Part shown: piece after piece, positions 23,177 to 30,436 of the stretch | How the letters are laid out: each line of letters begins with the position of its first letter | Numbering within the stretch: position 1 is the stretch's first letter | Assembly: GCA_036703315.1 (NCBI GenBank) | Contig: DATNPH010000146.1 | Span: 1 to 64,000, forward strand | Direction of reading: 5' to 3' | Source of the DNA: DATNPH01 sp036703315 | GTDB taxonomy: Bacteria; Cyanobacteriota; Cyanobacteriia; Cyanobacteriales; Coleofasciculaceae | Length of the DNA: 64,000 nt | Notes under the pieces: generated by a model | What the model was told of the DNA's origin: nothing | Databases searched by the model: none | Seen by the model: only the letters and a program-made list of their open reading frames with translations | Program-made: the position numbers and the translations under genes

Positions 23177-24511
23177 ATGACCATCTCGCGCACTATTTGC
23201 CTCGGATTCCTTACCGTGATTACCGTAGGCACCTTCTTGCTAATGCTCCCTATCTCTACCAGCACTGGGACGTGGAATGATCCACTTGTCGCGCTGTTCA
23301 CAGCTACCTCTGCTGTCTGTGTCACGGGTCATTTCGTTGTCGATACCGGCAGCTATTTTTCCTTCTGGGGTCAGCTGTTTATGCTCATGCTGATCCAGAT
23401 TGGAGGGCTGGGCTATATGACTACGACAACCTTTCTCATACTACTGGTTGGTTATCGATTTGAATTAAGGCATAAAATAGCAATTCAAGCAGAATTGTCT
23501 CGACCGGGTTTACAGGATAGTGCCCTAGTGATTCGTTCTATCATTGCCACCATAATGATTTTTGAAATTACGGGAATTTTCCTGCTATTACCTGTCTTTG
23601 CTTCAGATTACGGATTAAAATATGGGCTTTGGTTATCGATTTTCCATAGTATTAGTGCCTGGAATAACGCTGGCTTTAGTCTGTTTAAAGATAATCTGGT
23701 TGGCTATCAGTCTTCATTCCAAGTCCTTATGACTATTTCGTTTCTGATTATCTTTGGTGGCATTGGGTATCAGGTCATTATTGAAACCTTCTTATGGTTG
23801 CGCGATCGCCTTGTTAGGAAACCCGGACGACTTCTATTTTCTCTTAACTTTAAAGTTGTCACCAGCACAACGTTGGCACTTTTGATTATTGGAACAGTTG
23901 CAATTTTATTAACAGAGCTAAGAAATCCTGAAACTTTAGGTTCTCTAAGCTTTGGAAATCAATTACTAGCAGCGTGGTTTCAATCTGTTGTACCCAGAAC
24001 GGCTGGCTTTAATTCAGTTGATTACGGCAAAATGACGACGGCAGGTTTATTTATCAGCATTGTACTCATGTTTATTGGAGGTAGCCCTGGCGGCACGGCA
24101 GGCGGACTCAAAACAACAACACTACGAGTCTTAACCAGTTGCACAAGGTCGATTTTACAAGGAAAAGAGGAAGTTCATCTCTATGAGCGGCAGGTAGCTA
24201 TTACTCTTGTTTTGAAAGCTGTTGGTGCCCTGGTTGGTTCAGCCGCAACTGTAGGCATCGCGACCGCTGTAATTGCGTTTACCGATCCGAGGGTTGATTT
24301 TATTAAAATCTTATTTGAGGTCGTATCAGCCTTTGCCACAGTGGGTCTTTCCACTGGCATCACGGCAAATCTTTCAGCATTGGCAAAGATAACCTTAATT
24401 GTCACCATGTATATCGGGCGGGTTGGCGTTTTGCTGCTGATGGCAGCTCTGTTAGGAGACCCCCGCCCAAGTAGGATTCAATATCCAGAAGAAAACCTTC
24501 TCGTAGGGTAG
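23177..24511 (+). CDS. ktrB: TrkH/KtrB-type potassium uptake subunit
   Basis: 444 residues, four membrane-pore-membrane repeats. The pore-loop glycines can be seen in VCVTGHFVVDT, SAWNNAGFSLF, VVPRTAGFNSVDYG and FATVGLSTGIT. KtrB forms the K+ (Na+-dependent) channel-like translocation pore in the plasma membrane and needs a cytosolic KtrA ring. The ATG at 23177 directly precedes TISRTICLGFL. The KtrA-type gene follows 116 bp downstream in the same direction, so the two form a two-gene unit. The conserved GSPGGTAGGLKTTT loop near residue 306 is intact. Confidence 0.92.
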   Translation: MTISRTICLGFLTVITVGTFLLMLPISTSTGTWNDPLVALFTATSAVCVTGHFVVDTGSYFSFWGQLFMLMLIQIGGLGYMTTTTFLILLVGYRFELRHKIAIQAELSRPGLQDSALVIRSIIATIMIFEITGIFLLLPVFASDYGLKYGLWLSIFHSISAWNNAGFSLFKDNLVGYQSSFQVLMTISFLIIFGGIGYQVIIETFLWLRDRLVRKPGRLLFSLNFKVVTSTTLALLIIGTVAILLTELRNPETLGSLSFGNQLLAAWFQSVVPRTAGFNSVDYGKMTTAGLFISIVLMFIGGSPGGTAGGLKTTTLRVLTSCTRSILQGKEEVHLYERQVAITLVLKAVGALVGSAATVGIATAVIAFTDPRVDFIKILFEVVSAFATVGLSTGITANLSALAKITLIVTMYIGRVGVLLLMAALLGDPRPSRIQYPEENLLVG

Positions 24512-24627
24512 CCACGCTTGACTATTATGCCTGAGTAATCTTGATATTAAGATTATTTCTTTGAGTTGGTTTATTCGGTTGCTGATACTCGTCCATACAT
24601 AACATAGATAGAACGAAGGAAAAAGGT

Positions 24628-25323
24628 GTGAAATTGTCATCTTTAGGGTTCTTTCGGAATTTACGCCGAGAAAATCGCCAATATGCAGTCATTGGGTTAG
24701 GGCGCTTTGGTCGGGCGGTTGGCTCAACATTGCACCGACTAGGGTATGAAGTTCTGGGGACTGATATTGATGAAAAACTAGTGGCTCAAGTATTAACCGA
24801 GCAAATAGTTTCCCATGCAGTGCAGTTGGACTCCACTGAACCGGCAGCACTGAAAGAAGGGGGGATTTTTGAATTTGATACGGTAATTGTTGCTATTGGT
24901 AATTATTTACAACAAAGCATCATTACTACGCTGAATGTGAAGGAGGCAGGTGTCCCTCATGTGGTTGCCAAAGCCTCCTCCGAGATCCACGGCAAGCTGT
25001 TGCAACGAGTGGGAGCTGACCATGTAGTCTATCCAGAGAATGAGACAGGTTGTGCCTTGGCGCGAGCTCTAACCCAACCGTCAATTTTGGAACGGTTAGA
25101 TCTTGACCCCAATCACAGCATCGTAGAAGTGTTGGTGCCAGAAGAATTCCACGGTAAAACGATTAGGGAACTGGATCTGCGCAAGCGTTACGGATTAAAT
25201 CTTCTGGCTATCGGTCAGGATGCTCAGTTTGAGATTAACCCCGAGCCAAGCAAACGCTTGTACAAGGGTTTGGCAATAGTTGTGATTGGCTCAAACCGGG
25301 ATATCGATCGCCTGCCAATTTAA
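24628..25323 (+). CDS. ktrA: KtrA-type TrkA/RCK regulatory subunit of K+ uptake
   Basis: 231 residues from a GTG start preceded by GAAGGAAAAAG. An RCK_N (TrkA-N) Rossmann fold with YAVIGLGRFGRAVG and the acidic end of strand two in GTDIDEKL binds ATP/ADP or NAD(H). A TrkA_C domain (about 150-231) follows. As the cytosolic gating ring it controls the KtrB pore encoded immediately upstream. A KtrE-type third subunit is not in the window. Confidence 0.92.
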   Translation: MKLSSLGFFRNLRRENRQYAVIGLGRFGRAVGSTLHRLGYEVLGTDIDEKLVAQVLTEQIVSHAVQLDSTEPAALKEGGIFEFDTVIVAIGNYLQQSIITTLNVKEAGVPHVVAKASSEIHGKLLQRVGADHVVYPENETGCALARALTQPSILERLDLDPNHSIVEVLVPEEFHGKTIRELDLRKRYGLNLLAIGQDAQFEINPEPSKRLYKGLAIVVIGSNRDIDRLPI

Positions 25324-25332
25324 AACGGAGTT

Positions 25333-25377
25333 CAGGAGTTCAAAATAAATATTCTTCTGCAACTCCTGGAACTCCTG
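25333..25377. terminator. Hairpin between convergent ktrA and TPR genes
   Basis: CAGGAGTTC at 25333-25341 pairs with GAACTCCTG at 25369-25377 between two convergent stop codons, consistent with a shared bidirectional terminator. Confidence 0.6.
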
Positions 25378-25388
25378 CAAGTTCTCTG

Positions 25389-26915
25389 CTAACGTGCGCC
25401 GTTGTTTGGAGTATTCGGTTGGGGCAAGCGGTTATTTGGAGTATTCGGCTGCGGCAAGCGGTTGTTTGGAGTATTCAGCTGCGGCAAGCGGTTGTTTGGA
25501 GTATTCGGCTGCGGCAAGCTGTTATTTGGAGTATTCGGTTGGGGCAAGCTGTTGTTTGGAGAAGTTGGTTGGGGTGAGAAGAGCTGTTGAGGAGTTACCG
25601 CAGGCTGTTGTGTCGGCTGAGGTGAGAAGAGCTGTTGAGGAGTTACCGCAGGCGATTGTGCAGGCTGGTTTTCAGTTGGTACTGTCGGTTGCGCCGTCAG
25701 GCTCTGTACATACTGGTCAACTTCAGTAATCTTGTTTTGATTTCCTTCCTGGTTAAACAATCTTTTGGCTTCCATTAGAGCGGTAATCGCGTCCTGTCGC
25801 CGTTGAGACTTCTCTAGCGCTACTCCCAGATTGTAATAAGCATTAGATAGTCTAGGGTTCAGGAGAATGGCTTGCTGATATTGAGCGATCGCATCCGCAT
25901 ACTTCTCCGATTGCTGTAGCGCTACTCCCAAGTTGTAGTGCGTTTGAGCGTCATTGGGGTCGATGCGTACTGCTGACTGTAACGCGATCGCCGCTTCATT
26001 GTGGTCACCACTTTGGATCAGTGCTGCCCCTAGCTGTTTGTAAGCCTCCAAATTGTTGGGTTCAAGTATTGTTACCTCTCGAAATCGAGTAGCTGCCGCT
26101 GATGGAGCATTTAGCTGCGAAAAAACCAAACCTAATTGGTATTGTGCTGGAGCAAACTTCGGATCAAGCTCTGTTGCTTTCTTCAATGTCTGTCTGGCTT
26201 CCTGTAGCTGACCTTGCTTTGCCTGTAGCATACCCAACTGGTATTGAGCTTGAGCAAAGTTAGGATTAGTGCTAACGGCTTGTTGCAGTGCCGTAATTGC
26301 TGGTTCTGTCTGGTTTTGCTTTGCCAAAATCAGCGCCACATTGTACTGAGCGGATGCATAACTAGGGTTAAGGCGAATCGCTTCTCTGTACTGGGTGAGC
26401 GCGTCTTCTGTCCGACCTAGTCCATCATATGCCAAGGCTAGGTTATAGTGAGCGGCTGCAAAACTGGGATTTAGAGACAGCGCTCTTTGATACTGACTAA
26501 TGGCTCCCTGTACATTACCTTGCCGATACAAGGCTAAGCCAAGGTTGTACTGAGCTTCTGGCATAATTGGGTTTAGGCCAATGGCACGTTGGTATTGTTC
26601 AGTCGCCAGTTCTGTTTGACCTTGCTCGAACAGAGAATTTCCCAGCAAATAATAAGCCATCGCGATCGACGGATCGAATTGAAGCGCTTTACGAAAAGCT
26701 AGCTCCGCCGCTTTGAATTCCGCACGGTTATACCGCAACACTCCCTGTTGAAAGTAAGTAGCCGCCTCCAGATTCTGAGTATATTGACCTTCGACTACCT
26801 GCTTTGTTTGCCTACGCTGAGGAAGATTATCAGCAAAGGTAGGAGCGACACTTGTCAAACCGAGACTGATAATAGCGGCTGCAAATAGCGGTATCCGTAT
26901 GTATTGCTTCGACAT
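25389..26915 (-). CDS. Exported TPR-repeat protein with Pro/Asn-rich tail
   Basis: 508 residues. The N-terminal signal peptide (MSKQYIRIPLFAAAIISLGLTSVAPTFA) suggests export. About ten consecutive 34-residue TPR units with the A-xx-YYxLG pattern fill residues 60-385, expected to form a superhelical protein-binding scaffold. The C-terminus (about 405-508) is disordered: two copies of AVTPQQLFSPQPT, then a 10-residue repeat of the type NTPNNRLPQP about seven times. The tail is encoded by a 30-bp tandem repeat whose copies are very similar, so copy number may vary between strains. Probably a periplasmic assembly scaffold; partner unknown. Confidence 0.85.
   Translation of the reverse strand: MSKQYIRIPLFAAAIISLGLTSVAPTFADNLPQRRQTKQVVEGQYTQNLEAATYFQQGVLRYNRAEFKAAELAFRKALQFDPSIAMAYYLLGNSLFEQGQTELATEQYQRAIGLNPIMPEAQYNLGLALYRQGNVQGAISQYQRALSLNPSFAAAHYNLALAYDGLGRTEDALTQYREAIRLNPSYASAQYNVALILAKQNQTEPAITALQQAVSTNPNFAQAQYQLGMLQAKQGQLQEARQTLKKATELDPKFAPAQYQLGLVFSQLNAPSAAATRFREVTILEPNNLEAYKQLGAALIQSGDHNEAAIALQSAVRIDPNDAQTHYNLGVALQQSEKYADAIAQYQQAILLNPRLSNAYYNLGVALEKSQRRQDAITALMEAKRLFNQEGNQNKITEVDQYVQSLTAQPTVPTENQPAQSPAVTPQQLFSPQPTQQPAVTPQQLFSPQPTSPNNSLPQPNTPNNSLPQPNTPNNRLPQLNTPNNRLPQPNTPNNRLPQPNTPNNGAR
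25401..25560. repeat. 30-bp tandem repeat encoding the TPR protein tail
   Basis: Five to six copies of a unit containing TTTGGAGTATTCGGCTGCGG, each 30 bp, read in frame as a decapeptide repeat. The copies differ by a few bases. Confidence 0.85.
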
Positions 26916-27198
26916 AGGTAGAAAACCTTCCCCGGTAGCTATTAGCTTTCAAGTATCTGCTTTTAGCGCAGATTTTAATGTGTCTGACGATAGACACGCA
27001 TAGCTTGTCAGCTGCTATGCCTTTTAAAGCTCAACATTATCTACCAGTTTACTTGCCTCTGGCAAGGGAGTGCGTTTGGTCTGCACGTTAGTTTTGTCGG
27101 TCAGCAACCTGCGGAAGCAGGGGGAGCAAGGTTCGTAGGTGTAGGTTTTTTACCTTAAATAAATCTTCATCGGTTGGATATTGAGCTGAGCGCAAAAT

Positions 27199-27217
27199 TT
27201 GTAGTATCATACTACAA
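27199..27217. promoter_or_regulatory. Perfect 19-bp palindrome, probable operator
   Basis: TTGTAGTATCATACTACAA is a perfect inverted repeat around a central C. It lies 48 bp before a 32-codon ORF with a strong ribosome binding site and about 200 bp before rsgA. A small hairpin (AAGCTCC/GGAGCTT, about 27216-27236) follows. The GTA/TAC spacing does not fit NtcA (GTA-N8-TAC). The cognate regulator is unknown. Confidence 0.55.
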
Positions 27218-27264
27218 GCTCCCAGGCAAGGAGCTTATTAATTGACATTTCAGGAGGAAGAATT

Positions 27265-27363
27265 ATGTCTGAGCAAGTGGCTATCAAAACAACCCTGACT
27301 ACAAGACACAACGCCATAAACTCACAGAGCTTTTTGTTCGACTACTCCCATGGGTGTGAATAA
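27265..27363 (+). CDS. Possible 32-residue leader peptide or small protein
   Basis: The ORF starts ATGTCTGAGCAAGTG, is preceded seven bases upstream by the near-perfect ribosome binding site CAGGAGGAAG, and ends with TAA after FDYSHGCE. It is too short for most gene finders. Inverted segments CTCACAGAG (about 27321) and CTCTGTGAG (about 27376) flank its end and could form an attenuator before rsgA. No homology is recognised. Support comes from the ribosome binding site and the upstream palindrome only. Confidence 0.4.
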   Translation: MSEQVAIKTTLTTRHNAINSQSFLFDYSHGCE

Positions 27364-27422
27364 AATTCAAACTTCCTCTGTGAGCTTGGCACATTGCTTA
27401 GGTACACATAGAGGAAAATTCA

Positions 27423-28484
27423 GTGAACTTAGAGTTGTTGGGCTGGGAAAATTTCTTTTCCAAAAACATTTCAAGTCATTTTCAAGACGGCTATACTGTT
27501 GGTCGAGTTGCTGTTGAGCAGAAAAACACTTACATCCTCTACACGGAATTTGGAGAGCTCTTAGCAGAAGTAAGTGGAAAAATGCGCTACCAAGCTACTG
27601 GACGCCAAGATTTCCCAGGGGTGGGAGATTGGGTCGTAATTAGCCCCATCAAGGGTGAACCAAGAGCAACAATTCAGGAAATTTTGCCGCGAAAGAGCAA
27701 GTTTTCTAGAAAAACTGTAGGCGCAGTGACAGAGGAGCAAATTGTTGCCACTAATATTGATACGATATTTTTAGTTTCCGGATTGGATAACGATTTCAAT
27801 AAGAGAAGAATTGAACGCTATCTGATTCTAGTCTGGGAAAGCGGCGCTAATCCGGTAATTATTCTGAACAAAGCTGACTTGTGTGATCACGTTGAGCAAC
27901 GACAAGCTGAAGTAGAAGCAGTGGCTTCTGGAGTACCGATTGTTGTCCTGAGTGCAGTCGAGAACAAAGGACTCGATGGGTTGACTCCGTATCTGGGTAG
28001 GGGACAAACCGTAGCACTGATTGGGTCTTCTGGAGTCGGGAAATCGACGATTACAAATCAATTAGTGGGTCAGGATATTCAATCGGTTCAATCAGTACGC
28101 CTTGGGGATAATCGAGGTCGGCACACGACAACACATCGAGAGTTGATTATCTTGCCGTCTGGCGGTTTGCTGATTGATACTCCGGGAATGCGAGAAATTC
28201 AGCTGTGGACAGGTTTTGATGGATTGCAAGAAACGTTTGCTGATATCGAAACCTTAGCCACTCACTGTCGCTTCCGCAATTGCAAACATGAGAAAGAACC
28301 AGGTTGCATGGTGCAACAAGCTCTGTTTGATGGAACTCTTGATGAAAAACGTTTTAGGAACTACCAAAAACTGCAGCAAGAACTGGACTACCTGAATCGA
28401 AAACAAGACCAAAAAGCGTATTTAGTTGAGAAAGAAAGGTGGAAAAAAATTACCAAGTTTCAGAGGAAAAACTATAAGCGTTAA
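27423..28484 (+). CDS. rsgA: Ribosome small subunit-dependent GTPase A
   Basis: 353 residues from a GTG start. An N-terminal OB-like domain (about 20-90) is followed by a circularly permuted GTPase with the G motifs in the order G4 (ILNKAD), G1 (GSSGVGKST) and G3 (DTPGMRE). The C-terminal zinc module has Cys and His in CRFRNCKHEKEPGC. RsgA/YjeQ binds the 30S subunit and helps its late maturation, releasing RbfA. The C-terminal 40 residues are Lys-rich. It lies 60 bp after the small ORF and may share its promoter. Confidence 0.95.
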   Translation: MNLELLGWENFFSKNISSHFQDGYTVGRVAVEQKNTYILYTEFGELLAEVSGKMRYQATGRQDFPGVGDWVVISPIKGEPRATIQEILPRKSKFSRKTVGAVTEEQIVATNIDTIFLVSGLDNDFNKRRIERYLILVWESGANPVIILNKADLCDHVEQRQAEVEAVASGVPIVVLSAVENKGLDGLTPYLGRGQTVALIGSSGVGKSTITNQLVGQDIQSVQSVRLGDNRGRHTTTHRELIILPSGGLLIDTPGMREIQLWTGFDGLQETFADIETLATHCRFRNCKHEKEPGCMVQQALFDGTLDEKRFRNYQKLQQELDYLNRKQDQKAYLVEKERWKKITKFQRKNYKR

Positions 28485-28512
28485 ATAGTTAATTCGTCTC
28501 TCTGAATAATAC

Positions 28513-28542
28513 TAGGAGCTTGAGGTGGTACACAAGCTCCTA
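28513..28542. terminator. Hairpin downstream of rsgA
   Basis: TAGGAGCTTG pairs with CAAGCTCCTA across a 10-base loop, 28 bp after the rsgA stop. There is no long T-run, so it may be a terminator or an RNA stabiliser. Confidence 0.55.
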
Positions 28543-28600
28543 TCATTCATGTACTGAAATATTTGCAAACTATTAGAAATTAGGAATTTATAAAGTCTAT

Positions 28601-28948
28601 TTAAGTGTGAATAGCTCCATCTGACAGTGTTGCCTCAGGCATTTTTGCCCCATGCAAGTTGGCACGACTGAGGTTAACATCACTGAGGTGAGTCTGAGTT
28701 AGGTTGACCATAGTCAGGTTGGCTTCAGTAAAATTTGCCCCAGTCAAAGTGGCATGACAAAGATTGGCGTGACTGAGATTGGCTTCCGATAAATTTGCGC
28801 CTCTCAGATCTGCACCACTAAAATTGGCATTACTCAGATTGACTTTTTTTAGCTGTGCCCCCATTAGGTTCACTCCTCTAAAATCTCTTTGCCCTACTGC
28901 ATATCGGCTTAAAAGTTCGCTGGTCTTCATCGCTTTTTTAATTCTCAT
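28601..28948 (-). CDS. Pentapeptide-repeat protein
   Basis: 115 residues. From about residue 25 onward, A(D/N)LxX pentads are continuous (ANFSGADLRGANLSEANL and so on), predicting a right-handed quadrilateral beta-helix. There is no signal peptide, so the protein should be cytosolic. The start may be at residue 1 (28948) or at the internal Met at 28930, before KTSELLSRYAVGQRDFRG, which is the usual N-terminus of small cyanobacterial members. Function unknown; such proteins often bind other proteins. Confidence 0.75.
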   Translation of the reverse strand: MRIKKAMKTSELLSRYAVGQRDFRGVNLMGAQLKKVNLSNANFSGADLRGANLSEANLSHANLCHATLTGANFTEANLTMVNLTQTHLSDVNLSRANLHGAKMPEATLSDGAIHT

Positions 28949-29263
28949 TCTTAAGTACTGTGCTCTAGGATTGACCTGACGCTGGGGCTTGGCTGAAGCA
29001 ACCCAGGAAGGACATCAACTTCGAATTTGGGGTAGATGCCAGAAGAATCAAACAATACCAATTAAGATGCCTGCATACCCTGTCTCCATTCTTCCGGAGT
29101 GCGGCGGTTAGTAATAATTTCCCACTCTATTTCCACACTAACGCTTGGACTTGCTGAAAAATATGGTTATTCGTAAGAGCCGCCTCGTGCGAAAGAGCTT
29201 GACCATAAGAAGATTACCATATCAGACCGTCCCGGTTTTTTACCTTTTATTTCTACACCTGTT

Positions 29264-29473
29264 TTAATCTCTTACTTTTTTGGCTGGCTCAAGGCACCCG
29301 TAGTAATTGTACTTCTCTCGGTTTTTGTCGAAGACAGTCCAACGGGCGGGCTGCTCACTGAACAATGATAGGTCGATATGGTCGTAGATATAGTATCCGT
29401 TAGAACGTTTACCTTGCTGGTCAATTAAAACAACTGGTTGTAACTTACAATTTGTCTTGATTGGTTTGAGCAT
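29264..29473 (-). CDS. Hypothetical small protein
   Basis: 69 residues, beginning MLKPIKTNCKLQPVVLIDQQ and rich in Tyr and Asp (YYIYDHIDLSLF). Composition looks protein-like, and the frame is the only clean one here. No family is recognised. It follows the zinc-ribbon gene on the same strand, with about 160 bp between them. Confidence 0.35.
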   Translation of the reverse strand: MLKPIKTNCKLQPVVLIDQQGKRSNGYYIYDHIDLSLFSEQPARWTVFDKNREKYNYYGCLEPAKKVRD

Positions 29474-29632
29474 TTTTCAATCAGGTATTGTTGGAGTAGT
29501 TTGACGAAACCTGGTGAATCCAGTTTTTGTATTGAAATGCTATAGAGAGGCTTTTTGATATGATTTGTTGTCGTTTGTACCTTAATGCCCCATCTTGCTA
29601 TCCTAGAAAATGATTTTGTCCAGCAATGATTT

Positions 29633-29836
29633 CTAGGCTGGCATTTCTTGATGACAGGAGCGACACAGCCAGTAGAGTCCTCCCAAACGCACATGACGTA
29701 GTAAAGTATCTGAGCAGCAAGGGCAAATAGGCTTACTTATCATCGATTGTCCAAAAATCAGGGCTATATCCTGTCGGCTGTGACATGTTGTCACGTAAGT
29801 CAGCCTTTGGAGCGGCTTCGTTAACTTAGCTCGCAT
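29633..29836 (-). CDS. Conserved small cyanobacterial protein with zinc ribbon
   Basis: 67 residues. The C-terminal half has two CxxC knuckles (CPCCSDTLLRHVRLGG and LCRSCHQEM), a typical zinc ribbon. The N-terminal part, KPLQRLTYVTTCHSRQDIALIFG, is of the kind found in many small cyanobacterial proteins. It is likely DNA-, RNA- or protein-binding; the precise role is unknown. The start ATG at 29836 lacks a strong ribosome binding site. Confidence 0.65.
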   Translation of the reverse strand: MRAKLTKPLQRLTYVTTCHSRQDIALIFGQSMISKPICPCCSDTLLRHVRLGGLYWLCRSCHQEMPA

Positions 29837-30436
29837 TTTTCAACCTGAGTGAACAATAATTTCAGTATAGCTTCACTAAGTTGACTAAAAATTTTTGTTT
29901 TTGATATCATAATAAGTTTTTTATTTATATGCTAATGTCAAGAGACACTACAACAGTTGAGTAGCGAGGATCTAGAAATCTACTCTTCTTATCTAAATCT
30001 GCTCTTCCTATCTAACGGCAAAAGGCGATAAGGGCGCTAGCGAACCACGACACCAGGGAAGAAAAAAGGCAACTCGGTTGAGTCGTGCCGACAAGCTGTG
30101 TCTCAGGTTGGATACGACTGAGCCAATCCCTTGACCATGAGGATGAGTATTAATGAACATTCAAGCCCTACATATAAAGGTCGGCCGCGCTGGGCGCACG
30201 GAAAGATGCGATCGCATCTTTGCCTACTGTGAACAGAAGATGGTCTTCCTGGACCGTGCAAGGGTTAGTAGACTCGACGCCCAACAACATCACACTGAAA
30301 ATATCCACATCTGCGCCTTATCGGGAATCAGCCTCCTGCATGGTTCAGTTTCACCCAGAGGCTCTGGTTGAAATGGCTGGCTTAAAATCCCACTCCCATA
30401 CAGGACAGCGATTACTCCCTGCACAAGGACACACTT
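29837..30436. other. 600-bp spacer upstream of clpC with direct repeats and a palindrome
   Basis: Two adjacent 19-bp copies of AATCTRCTCTTCYTATCTA lie at 29977-30014. A perfect 20-bp palindrome centred on HIP1, AAAGATGCGATCGCATCTTT, lies at 30202-30221. No gene is convincing: ORFs at 30153 and 30220 lack family features. This probably holds the clpC promoter and leader. Confidence 0.5.

Noticed and set aside
25401..25560. CRISPR-like array because of regular repeats
   Set aside because: The units are contiguous without spacers and read as a protein repeat.
27201..27215. Palindrome as an NtcA or LexA site
   Set aside because: GTA and TAC are six or nine bases apart, not eight, and the cyanobacterial LexA core is absent.
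29425..29694. 89-codon ORF overlapping two other small minus-strand ORFs
   Set aside because: No protein-like composition, and it overlaps the zinc-ribbon gene in another frame.
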